Source: Sergeia podlipaevii | Lineage: Eukaryota; Euglenozoa; Kinetoplastea; Trypanosomatida; Trypanosomatidae | Length of the DNA stretch: 64,000 bases | Direction of reading: 5' to 3' | NCBI GenBank assembly: GCA_030849805.1 | Contig: JASANZ010002245.1 | Coordinates: 1 to 64,000 of the forward strand | Program-made: the position numbers and the translations under genes | Shown: piece by piece, positions 9,251 to 17,849 of the stretch | Position numbering within the stretch: position 1 is the stretch's first letter | Layout of the letters: every line of letters begins with the position of its first letter | The notes under the pieces: model-generated | What the model saw: the letters and a program-made list of their open reading frames with translations, nothing else | What the model was told of the DNA's origin: nothing | Databases searched by the model: none

Positions 9251-11536
9251 CTACAGGTTTCCAGGTCGAGTACTAGCAGAAGAGGCCTTCGACCATGAAG
9301 CTACCATATCTTTCCCGAGAAAACGTCCAGGTAGCAAGCTCTCACATAGATCGTCCTGCAGCACCATCATCAGTGTCGGGCACGATAGCATGACGAGATG
9401 GCCAGTAGCCAGGGCAGTGACAGCGACCACACCAGGCGCCTCACTCATAGCGGCGGCTTCAAAATCAACAGGGGAGGAAGGGTGTGAGACAGCGGTGGCA
9501 GCCGCAACAACAGCCGCCGCCTCCGCACCTTCCGCCACACGCGCTGAGTGTTGCTGCGCGCCATGCACGTACTTGCACTGCTTCGGGTGAATGCTTTCGG
9601 CAAAGCGACAAAACAGGCTCTCCTCCGCACTTGCTCGCACCGCGGTAGCGCGGCTCTGCGAAGAGTAGGGGAGTGTAAAAAGAAACGATACATAAATAGG
9701 CGGTAGAGATGAAAACCCTGGGAAGGCCCTGCGCGCACGCTCGCCTGCCTCTGCCAGCTCCAGCCACTTCAGCGCCTGCTTAAAGGCCGAGCTCACCGCC
9801 TCGTGATTGAAGGGTGGGTTGGCTTCGAGTCGTAGCATAAGCGGCATTGTGGCAAGCCGCGCTCGTTCCTCTTCGAGAGAGATGCTAGCGCACTGCACCA
9901 GCCTCTGACGTAGCGTGTGCAGGTCTGGGCAGGTGAAGAAGTTGCCGAGGGAGCCAAAGAAGGCGTCCGTGTCGGGAAACGCGGAGAAGAAGTGGGGCAG
10001 GGTGACGTTAAAGGGGCTTGCAAAGCATTCAACACTCACAGGGAGTAAGCCTGGCATCTGCTCGGCAAGTGAGAACGTCGACGACAATGGTGGCCCTCTC
10101 CCCTGCCTACCACCTCTCCTCCTTGATTCCTCCACATCTGCACCAGCGTCAGCAGTTCCACCGCCAGTGGCAGCCGCAAAAGTAGCGAACACGCCAGGCG
10201 GGATAGCCGCGTGCCAGCCCGCCTCTTTTTCCATTTCTCCTCCCCCACACAGCCCAATATACCGCAGCAGCAAGCGGGCCACTGAGAAAAGAAAATCACG
10301 CTCGGTGGTGGTGCGACGCACGCGGTGCAGCAGCTTGCTCAAGTGCACGGCGGAGATCACCACTTCCACCACGCAGCAGTCCTCTGAGACCTCGCGGATG
10401 CCGTGAGGAGCGCGCAGAGACTGCTCTTCGTCAATAGACTTCTCCATAAAGGCGGCGACGCACCAGGGCGGAGGGGAGCCAGGAAATCTAGCACCGCTCT
10501 CATCTAGAGTAATGAGCAGAGTCGCACGCTGCGCAGTGCACTCCCAGTCGTTGGCGAGCATCACCTCAAAGGGGACGTCCAGGCCAACCAGCTCAACAGA
10601 AACACGCACAGACGCGGCTCTTCTACCTTGTTGCTGCTGCTGCTGATGCTGATGGTAGTCTTCCGCAATGCGCTGCTTTATATCCCAGAGCCGGCGTCGC
10701 TCCTCGTAGTACCGCACAGTTGCCTCATCCGACACTCGCCACGCCGCCTTTTTCTTTTGATTGAATGACGTTTGCAGCTTGGTTGGCGCCGCACATAACT
10801 TCGTCAGGACCAAGTCCATGAAGCTCTTGGAAGCACCGTGGGGCTGCACCAGCTCCAGTGCGGGCACAAGCTCGTCGCCATAGACAGAGGCGGGCTCCGC
10901 CAACTCGACCTCACTGAGTGGGACGCGCAGCAGCGACGGTTCATTTCTCGTGCCAACTTCGGCGCTCACACCATTCGGCGTAGGAGGAGGCTGTTGTTGT
11001 TGCCTATTGGTTCCCATGTTCATAGAAAGCGCACTTGCGGCGGTGTTGGTGGCTGGCGCGCTCTGTTCATTCGCTTCCTGAAGCGGGGCAAGCACTGCAG
11101 TGGCACCGTTTTCGCCGTACTCCACCGCGTCAAGCCTCCACAACATGTCCTTTGCACTTCCAGTCTTGTTGTTGAGACTGCTGTGAAGCATCAACAAGAT
11201 GCTGTTCTTGCGTCGTACGACGGCGTGCCGCCTCGCATCAATAATAGGATGAACGACTGTGCGCGGTGGCGCGGTGAGAGCCCCAGCGGTGACGCCGTTC
11301 TGGCATCCTTCAAACACGGTGGCGGTAAAGAGACCATCACCTTCGTTGCTACGTGTGCGCAGCTGAGTCTCGCACACGTCTTGCAAGTAAGCCTGCAGCC
11401 GCTGAGCAGCACGGTAACGGAAAAGCTCAGCAAGAAGCTGCTGCTCTACTGGAAGCTGCGCAAGAGATTGGAGAGCAGTGATGTTCGACGCGGAGCCACT
11501 CATCCCTATGGCAATCACACCATTGGCAAAACTCAT
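9251..11536 (-). CDS. PCIF1/CAPAM-like mRNA cap adenosine N6-methyltransferase
   Basis: The C-terminal half matches the PCIF1 (phosphorylated CTD-interacting factor 1) family, which methylates N6 of the first transcribed adenosine next to the m7G cap. Numbered from 11536 (761 residues), VECFASPFNVTLPHFFSAFP at about 502-521 leads into DTDAFFGSLG, and the catalytic NPPF tetrapeptide sits at 573-576 (codon N at 9818-9820). No N-terminal WW domain is visible, and there are low-complexity insertions including a Q-rich tract. Kinetoplastid spliced-leader RNA carries cap 4, whose first nucleotide is N6,N6,2'-O-trimethyladenosine, so this enzyme is a candidate for that mark; this is inference. Start is uncertain: the first AG after the polypyrimidine tract (11532-11533) falls inside the ATG-AGT at 11536, so the ATG at 11503 (MSGSAS) may be the real one. 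Confidence 0.85.
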   Translation of the reverse strand: MSFANGVIAIGMSGSASNITALQSLAQLPVEQQLLAELFRYRAAQRLQAYLQDVCETQLRTRSNEGDGLFTATVFEGCQNGVTAGALTAPPRTVVHPIIDARRHAVVRRKNSILLMLHSSLNNKTGSAKDMLWRLDAVEYGENGATAVLAPLQEANEQSAPATNTAASALSMNMGTNRQQQQPPPTPNGVSAEVGTRNEPSLLRVPLSEVELAEPASVYGDELVPALELVQPHGASKSFMDLVLTKLCAAPTKLQTSFNQKKKAAWRVSDEATVRYYEERRRLWDIKQRIAEDYHQHQQQQQQGRRAASVRVSVELVGLDVPFEVMLANDWECTAQRATLLITLDESGARFPGSPPPWCVAAFMEKSIDEEQSLRAPHGIREVSEDCCVVEVVISAVHLSKLLHRVRRTTTERDFLFSVARLLLRYIGLCGGGEMEKEAGWHAAIPPGVFATFAAATGGGTADAGADVEESRRRGGRQGRGPPLSSTFSLAEQMPGLLPVSVECFASPFNVTLPHFFSAFPDTDAFFGSLGNFFTCPDLHTLRQRLVQCASISLEEERARLATMPLMLRLEANPPFNHEAVSSAFKQALKWLELAEAGERARRAFPGFSSLPPIYVSFLFTLPYSSQSRATAVRASAEESLFCRFAESIHPKQCKYVHGAQQHSARVAEGAEAAAVVAAATAVSHPSSPVDFEAAAMSEAPGVVAVTALATGHLVMLSCPTLMMVLQDDLCESLLPGRFLGKDMVASWSKASSASTRPGNL

Positions 11537-12004
11537 AAATAATAATAATAATAAAAACGAAAGGGTTAGGGTAGCAAAGAAAAAAAAAAGCGAAACCTGT
11601 GGACTTGCCAAGGACGTGAGTGCGCACACACACACACTCACAGTTACTATTTTCTAGGTGTATGAGGACTTCAATTATTTATATGTACGTACAGAAAAGC
11701 AACGAAAACAACAACAAAAAAGAAGAAGAAGCATATGAAAAAAAAAAATCCCAAGTAAGTATTCAAATATATATCAACAACAAAAGAGCATTGCAATTTC
11801 TCGCAGTAACGTAATTGCCTTGACTTCAACGCGAATGCACAGCGAAACTCTAATACCAAAAACACACTGGCAAGAAGGGATAGAGAAAAAGACCCACACC
11901 AGTGGCGCCAAAATGCTTCACTATACATACCCTTTTTTTCTTGCTAATGTCTCTGTTGTCATTTTTTTTTTTTTTAAGGGTTGTTGGTTGTTTCACCAAC
12001 TACG
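11537..12004. other. Spacer upstream of the PCIF1-like gene
   Basis: No gene seen. A minus-strand polypyrimidine tract lies at about 11554-11590, with a (TAA)n tract at 11537-11553 between it and the ATG. A single GGGTTAGGG at 11563-11571 and a (CA)n near 11624-11638 are also present. Confidence 0.6.
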
Positions 12005-13261
12005 TCATCCCTGAATGAGAAGCAGAGTTTCCTGAAACTCCATGATTAGCGTCTCCACAAGAGAGTCCACGTCCCCCACCATGGTACAGTGCTTCTGCCG
12101 GTTCTTGAAAGCGGCGAGGCAGGCCGACTTGGCGCTCTTCACCTTTCCACGCAAAGTCACCAGTTCTTGCTGGGAGCTGTGTAGTAAGTGCTCCTTAAAA
12201 AAGCGCTCTACGCACACACGCAGGTGCAGATCCAGACGATGCGCAGCGGACTGGAACGTGCGGGGATCCGCCGTTGTTGTTCCCAGTTTGCGCGTGTGCC
12301 ACCGGCCCCGCATGATCTTCTCTTCTTCGCACAAAAGAACGGACATCACAGGCGTGGTGAGCAGGTTGAAAAAGCTGGTGCGCTGTTCCACGGGGCTACC
12401 ACCGTAGCTAGCGCTTTCCCTCATCGCCTCTTCTTCGCCTTGGGTAAACGTGATGAGCGGCCACGGCTGCGTCGTCGCACGCACACGCCAGCAGCCAGCA
12501 GTTGTCACTTCTGGGGCGTCTTCGCTATAGCAATGATCAAAAAGCTCAAACATGGACTCAACAACATGCCTTGGAATGTGCATGCGGGCACCTGCACTGC
12601 CTTCTATCAGACGAGAGTCGTTCCGCGCTAGACATGTAGCAAGAGGAGTTGTAAACCTAAGCTCAACAAGGGCCACAAATGGCAGTTTCTCTTCCTCAGT
12701 ACAGCTGTTCTCGCAGCTGGCTACTACTGCTGCTGCTTCAACGCTGCCTTCATCGCCGCCACGACTGCCGCAGTCACAGTCATCACAGGAGAGACGCTGA
12801 CAAAGATGCCAGTAGCGCCTCCGCATCGATTCGTAGTGCATATTATCTTCCACAAAAACTACGGGTAACGGCGCGCTGCCATCGTGAATCTGCGCACTGC
12901 CTTTCTTTGACGCAAGCACCGCCCGTATCGCCCGCTCTGTTGCATCTAGCAGCGCTGTCGATGCCACTTTCCAGCGAGATGGAGTAAAATGCGGCGTTGA
13001 GGAAGAAAGCGGTGGTGATGCAGTCGTGCCGCTAACGTTGACATCAACATATTCCGCTCCTTCTGCCTTTAAGAGAAAATCATCAAGTCGCACTATCTGC
13101 GCAACACGAACGGCACTGTAATCCACCCCAGTCACCACTTCCTGTGGGTTTAGTTGCAGCGTTGACAATAAAGTTGATTTGCCTGCGCCTGGCAGCCCCG
13201 TCACAATCACGATGAGACAGTCCGCAACTAGTGACAAATGCGAGCCTATTGTCGAGTACAT
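12005..13261 (-). CDS. PSTK: L-seryl-tRNA(Sec) kinase (PSTK)
   Basis: PSTK phosphorylates serine on Ser-tRNA(Sec), giving the substrate for SepSecS in eukaryotic selenocysteine synthesis. The 418-residue protein has a P-loop GLPGAGKST at 22-30, the LDD acidic pair at 59-61, and the family-specific VVFVEDNMHYESMRRRYW at about 134-151, comparable to the DDNFYYQSMR of animal PSTK. Further on come ELRFTTPLATCLARN and the IPRHVVESM helix, then the WPLITF strand. This order fits PSTK rather than its relative KTI12. Insertions of low complexity lie after the LDD motif and around the acidic, cysteine-rich stretch near 160-180. The start at 13261 is the only ATG before the P-loop. Its presence implies an active selenoprotein pathway in this organism. 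Confidence 0.85.
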   Translation of the reverse strand: MYSTIGSHLSLVADCLIVIVTGLPGAGKSTLLSTLQLNPQEVVTGVDYSAVRVAQIVRLDDFLLKAEGAEYVDVNVSGTTASPPLSSSTPHFTPSRWKVASTALLDATERAIRAVLASKKGSAQIHDGSAPLPVVFVEDNMHYESMRRRYWHLCQRLSCDDCDCGSRGGDEGSVEAAAVVASCENSCTEEEKLPFVALVELRFTTPLATCLARNDSRLIEGSAGARMHIPRHVVESMFELFDHCYSEDAPEVTTAGCWRVRATTQPWPLITFTQGEEEAMRESASYGGSPVEQRTSFFNLLTTPVMSVLLCEEEKIMRGRWHTRKLGTTTADPRTFQSAAHRLDLHLRVCVERFFKEHLLHSSQQELVTLRGKVKSAKSACLAAFKNRQKHCTMVGDVDSLVETLIMEFQETLLLIQG

Positions 13262-13764
13262 GCCTCTCTCCCTCTATCTTACTCTCTTACTCTCTGCTTG
13301 CGAGTGTGCGTGGTAGCGCACGGCGGGTTATTGCAAATCCACAACTAGTAAGAATGAGTTTGAATGTGTATCGCTGCCTCACAGAACATCTCGCTAGTAG
13401 CAATTAAAATGGGATTTTCCCTCTGCTCAAGAAGGGGGAAAAAAAGAAGGAAGGTAGAAAAAAAAGCACATGATAGTATATGACGGATTGTATTTACTCT
13501 TGCTTCAACACGTGTGTGTCTGTATATATATAGTGACGTAACTTTGACAAAGACGATCCTGTTGCACCCCTTCCCTATTTTTCTTTTTGTCTTTTCAAAG
13601 GTATCAAATTTGGTTGCTCTTCTCTGTGATAATATCTTATTCTCTCTCCCTCTCCTCTCCTCTTTTCTCCTTTCTTTTCCCGTATTTCGCTTTTCCTGTT
13701 CTTGCCTAGTTACCGCTTGCACAAAGTGTGTCAGCAAAAAAAAAAAAGAGAGAGAGAAAGAATG
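13262..13764. other. Spacer upstream of PSTK
   Basis: No gene seen. AT-rich with purine-rich and pyrimidine-rich runs, including (CT)-rich stretches near 13260-13300 and 13640-13680. Confidence 0.6.
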
Positions 13765-16700
13765 CTACATAAAGCGAGCCTGATTTCGCCGAAAGAAGCT
13801 AAAAATAGCCGAGAAATACTTGCCAGTCAAGACTAGCTCTTGATCATCTTGAAAGCCACGCTTTGCGGATGCCTCTTCTATCATATCTGCAGCAAGGTTG
13901 GTGAGATACACCCTCGCGCGCAGGTCTAACATGTAGTCTTGATTTCGCATAAAGGATGCAACTTCTCTGGGATAGAGCAGCACTTTGGCATCTGCATTGC
14001 CCGCGTTGCCTTTGCGCTGTTGCTGTGACAAATGTGAAAAAGTCCAGGAGTCACGGTTACCATGAGACTGCACGGCACGAAGAGTATGCTCCATGGAACG
14101 GCGGTGCAAGAGTGTGAACTTTGCGGCGTAGGGCTGCGAAGCGGGTAAAGCAATAAGACGCGGGAACCTGCGCGTGACATTTGAAACTTCATGCCAAACA
14201 CAAGGCACAAAGGCGTGCTGTGAGACCTCCGCAATGTCACAGAAAGCCTTTGAGTAGTGACATATATATCTGCCGCGATCTCTCCCTTCGCTCCACTGGT
14301 TTGTGCGCTCCATCATGGCATGAAAAGCAACACCCGTGATGGATACAACACGGGCGATAAAGAAGTTGAGAATAAGAGGCGTTTCTTCATGACGCAAAGT
14401 GGCTACATCAAAGTACGTCTGTGCACTGAATATGGCTGCTAGCCTCGCAGATAGCGCATCATGTGCACCTTGCCCAGGGATAAACGATGACAGCTCTGCT
14501 GCTGCTACTGCTGCGCGTGTGTGGCGACAGACGGAAATGTACATGGTGGCATAGTAACGTTCTGCGCGTTTATCTTGCAATTGCGGCACGCGATGCGACA
14601 CTGCTAAAGACACAAAGTTCCACACTTTCACAGCCAGAACAAGCCTCTCTAATAGTTCCACTGTCAATCCACTGGTACCATTTTCAAGAGCAGAGGGCAA
14701 GGGATCCATGCGCTCAAGTGAAAGCAGAGAAACGATACGCAGACATTGTGCAGCCACGCGCCGGGACGTACGCGATACTGCAAATTGGGGGATCATGTTA
14801 TGGTAGAAATTCCGTGCCATATGCACCAGGGTGGTGCGAATAGGCCAAGACGCACACCGGAGCTCTTCCGGATTACTACTCAAGTCTCGCACGACACTGA
14901 GCACAGCTCGTAGCAGGGCTTCATCACGTCCAAGCCCTAGCTGGCACGCGCGGTTGCCTAATTGCCATACAAGGACAAGAGATGTTGGCGTTGTGCTACC
15001 GCTACTCCGCTCCTGTGAGATTCTTAATATACACTGGGTAAGATTCTGCGAGAGGCTTGTCATTGTGGTCCCCAGAGCATCGGTTGGCAGTCCAATACCC
15101 AGAAGAAGTCCAAATGCATCTTTTGCAAACGCGGCTGAGATTTGTGCCGCGGAGTCCTTGCCAGGCTCATGTAAGCGCATTTCATCTGTGTGGGTATGCT
15201 GTGGTTGCGCCGCGTGCGACGGTATCAGCTCGCTACTCGAGAGGAGTGCCAAGGCAACCGCACACAACTGAGTCTGGAAACGAGTACGCCACTCTTCTGA
15301 TTCGATATACTGCAGACGCCGCTGCCAGTCTAAGAAAAGTAGATGGGTGACCGAGGAGACCAGCCGTGGCTTTAGGGTGAAACGACCAATGAGAGCGTGC
15401 TCCAATAAGATGAGAAGCGCTAGATAGGTTTTGCATGCAAGCGTTGGCACCTCCTTCACACTTTCTTCTTCTTCATCTTCCTCTGCCTTTTTGATTGCCT
15501 GAGTACTGCTGCCTCTAATAGTACTGGCGTTACTTACATCCTTGTTTCTTGTGCGTGCTTCAAAGAGCTCACAGTGCTGAAGCACTAATACTGAATCAAG
15601 AAGAATACCGTCCAAGTGTCTCAGCGTGTTTAGCGTCGCTGCCGGCAAGGACGCTGTCTTCAATGCGTCGCTGACATCATAAGGCCTGCTAACACACTCA
15701 TTGTGGTTGTCGCCCACACATAAAAACCCTGCTAGTGTGCCTGCAATCTCTTCACACATCTCTATAGTTTCACGTGGGATGGAATTGCCTCCAATGCCGT
15801 CTTTCTCATCTCTGCATGCGCGAAGCCGCTGTGTACATAGTGCAACCTTGCAGGAGAGTAGATTCGCTTCTAAGTTAGCCAGTTTGTCCTCCCTTGCAGA
15901 TAAGGCATCCTCGATAGCACCTATAAGCACCTCAAGACGCTGTGTCGTTATTTCACTGAGTGAATGCACACTTGTTGCTCGCAGTGAAAATACAATTGCA
16001 AAAAGCAGCTGCCTCATCGCTGGCTCCCATAGCTGTCCCACCATCAAAGCTAAGCATTGTCGCTGCTCATGCTGCCCTTCTGCATTTGCCTCTACAGCAT
16101 CAAAGACTACTGGGAGGAGCCACTCTTGCATGTATTCAAGGCAGTAGATGCGCTGAATGAAAAAGAGACAGTTCACACAGTGCCACAATACTGACTTGCT
16201 TTCCCTCTCAAGTACATTCCAGCTATATTTCTTGAGGACTGCCATACAATCTCGGCCGATCTTGTGCGTCTCGGCGTACGGCCCAAACCCTAGAAAACTC
16301 ACAATTCTGGTATCATCGATTGACAGCTGCCTGTGAACGACCACTTCGCTGAAAGCTACGGGAAGATTCATTGGCGCAAGACGAGCCTCTAGCGCTCGCC
16401 CAAGTTCTGTGAAAACCGCCGCCTGCCTGTGCTCCGTGCCCTCTTTCTTCTGGAAACGCATCATGGTATTCGCAACTCCAGGAAGAACACTAACCAATTT
16501 TAATATTTCCGCATCGGAGATTGTGGTGTGAGTGGAGACGCTACACATATACCTAAAGGTTGGTGGCTGCAAGAGGTGAGACATGGCGCTTGGCGGCGAT
16601 TGTGGTGTCATCGTCGTCGTTTTATTGGTGGTGTTGTTATCAGTTGCAGTACGACAGTTGAATCTCCCACTTTCTCCTTCTCCTACTCGTTTCCTCATCG

Positions 16701-17355
16701 CGGTACCACGCCCAGAGTCGCCGTGGCGTCGCAACATCCGAATGACCACCTCATGCAAGACGATTAAAATATCTTCTTCAGTGGTCGATGGTGCCTCGCT
16801 CCAGACGTAGCGACGCTTGTTATGTGGCGTAGCATCACTCAAAACATCTGATGTGTCACGATCTGCACAGCTTTCATGTGCTATTTTCTCTCTTGAAAGA
16901 AGCCATAGAAGAGAAATGAGAGAAGTGGTAGGCAAGGAAGGTGCATTCTTGGTAATGCACTTGAGTACCTGTACTACAGGGTCACGCGGCTGGTTGTCAA
17001 TGACGGCATTGAAAAACGTAAAAAATAGTAAAAGGAGCTTCTCAGTGGTGCGGCGTGATGCAAAGTCGATTTCAACGTGAGGCACGGCTGCCATAATAAA
17101 AAGCGCATCGGTATACAAGCTTTGCGTTTCTTCCACTGAAGTGTTTGTAAACAATACGTGTCTTCCCTCTGCTGTTGCTTTCGCCGCTCTTGTTGGTGTC
17201 GCCGTCTGCCCCACTTTCCTATTGATCAAGTCCACGGTTGCTGCCATAACAGTGGCGAGTGTGGCTGACGCTTGCGACCCTTGTAGTTCTCTCAGTCCAC
17301 GAGATGAACGCGCTCGCTGCGCAAGCATACGTATTAAATCGCACACATGGACCAT
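13765..17355 (-). CDS. Large helical protein of unknown function (1196 aa)
   Basis: I do not recognise a family. The protein is predominantly alpha-helical by eye, with leucine-rich amphipathic helices throughout, suggesting a helical-repeat scaffold. The N-terminus, MVHVCDLIRMLAQRARSSRG, is basic and could be a mitochondrial presequence, especially from the second methionine at residue 10. A low-complexity threonine/asparagine-rich insertion lies around residues 220-255 and an acidic KKAEEDEEEES stretch around 620-635. The frame is open for 3.6 kb with normal codon usage, so the gene is real. A polypyrimidine tract near 17538-17567 followed by an AG near 17522 gives a 5' UTR of about 165 bases. 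It could be a mitochondrial RNA-binding helical-repeat protein, but no OPR, PPR or RAP signature is clear. Confidence 0.85.
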   Translation of the reverse strand: MVHVCDLIRMLAQRARSSRGLRELQGSQASATLATVMAATVDLINRKVGQTATPTRAAKATAEGRHVLFTNTSVEETQSLYTDALFIMAAVPHVEIDFASRRTTEKLLLLFFTFFNAVIDNQPRDPVVQVLKCITKNAPSLPTTSLISLLWLLSREKIAHESCADRDTSDVLSDATPHNKRRYVWSEAPSTTEEDILIVLHEVVIRMLRRHGDSGRGTAMRKRVGEGESGRFNCRTATDNNTTNKTTTMTPQSPPSAMSHLLQPPTFRYMCSVSTHTTISDAEILKLVSVLPGVANTMMRFQKKEGTEHRQAAVFTELGRALEARLAPMNLPVAFSEVVVHRQLSIDDTRIVSFLGFGPYAETHKIGRDCMAVLKKYSWNVLERESKSVLWHCVNCLFFIQRIYCLEYMQEWLLPVVFDAVEANAEGQHEQRQCLALMVGQLWEPAMRQLLFAIVFSLRATSVHSLSEITTQRLEVLIGAIEDALSAREDKLANLEANLLSCKVALCTQRLRACRDEKDGIGGNSIPRETIEMCEEIAGTLAGFLCVGDNHNECVSRPYDVSDALKTASLPAATLNTLRHLDGILLDSVLVLQHCELFEARTRNKDVSNASTIRGSSTQAIKKAEEDEEEESVKEVPTLACKTYLALLILLEHALIGRFTLKPRLVSSVTHLLFLDWQRRLQYIESEEWRTRFQTQLCAVALALLSSSELIPSHAAQPQHTHTDEMRLHEPGKDSAAQISAAFAKDAFGLLLGIGLPTDALGTTMTSLSQNLTQCILRISQERSSGSTTPTSLVLVWQLGNRACQLGLGRDEALLRAVLSVVRDLSSNPEELRCASWPIRTTLVHMARNFYHNMIPQFAVSRTSRRVAAQCLRIVSLLSLERMDPLPSALENGTSGLTVELLERLVLAVKVWNFVSLAVSHRVPQLQDKRAERYYATMYISVCRHTRAAVAAAELSSFIPGQGAHDALSARLAAIFSAQTYFDVATLRHEETPLILNFFIARVVSITGVAFHAMMERTNQWSEGRDRGRYICHYSKAFCDIAEVSQHAFVPCVWHEVSNVTRRFPRLIALPASQPYAAKFTLLHRRSMEHTLRAVQSHGNRDSWTFSHLSQQQRKGNAGNADAKVLLYPREVASFMRNQDYMLDLRARVYLTNLAADMIEEASAKRGFQDDQELVLTGKYFSAIFSFFRRNQARFM

Positions 17356-17849
17356 CGCTACTCGCTACCTTTTTTTCTTCGTTTCGAAGTTATGTACTTT
17401 GTGCCCCCTAATTCTTTGTCAGATCACGCGCGTGTGTTCCTGGAATACATAAATAGAAGAATATCAGACAGAAGGGTGAACTGGGTGAGCGGACAACCAC
17501 AAGAAGCCATACAACAAAGATCCTTAATGTGTTGTGAGAAAATAGAAGAGAGAGAGAGAAAAAAAAAGATGGCAGCGTATGTGTTTAAAATAAGTCATAT
17601 AAAAGTGTATCGTGGGACGTAGTAGCAGTAAACAACACTAGCTTCATTGTATCAACACGATATCCGTGTCGTCCTACTTATCATTCTTTTTTTTTTTTGG
17701 AATAATGTAAGCAACAATAAAAAAGAAAAGAAGGCAACACATTTGATAAACACATGAACACAAGAGAAAGAGAGGAAGGAAAGTTCCGCGGACGGCGCTG
17801 GCTTTACTATCCTCCACATGTTCTTTGCTTAATTTCCGCTCACCCAGGA
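17356..17849. other. Spacer with polypyrimidine tract
   Basis: No gene seen. A GA-rich run at about 17538-17567 is a pyrimidine tract on the transcribed strand and probably directs trans-splicing of the 1196-residue protein gene. Confidence 0.6.

Noticed and set aside
9207..9590. Plus-strand open frame opposite the PCIF1-like gene
   Set aside because: It lies antisense to a well-supported coding region and has the composition of a shadow frame; no plus-strand splice signal serves it.
11563..11571. GGGTTAGGG, telomere-like motif
   Set aside because: Only one and a half units, flanked by ordinary spacer; chance occurrence is likely and there is no telomeric array.
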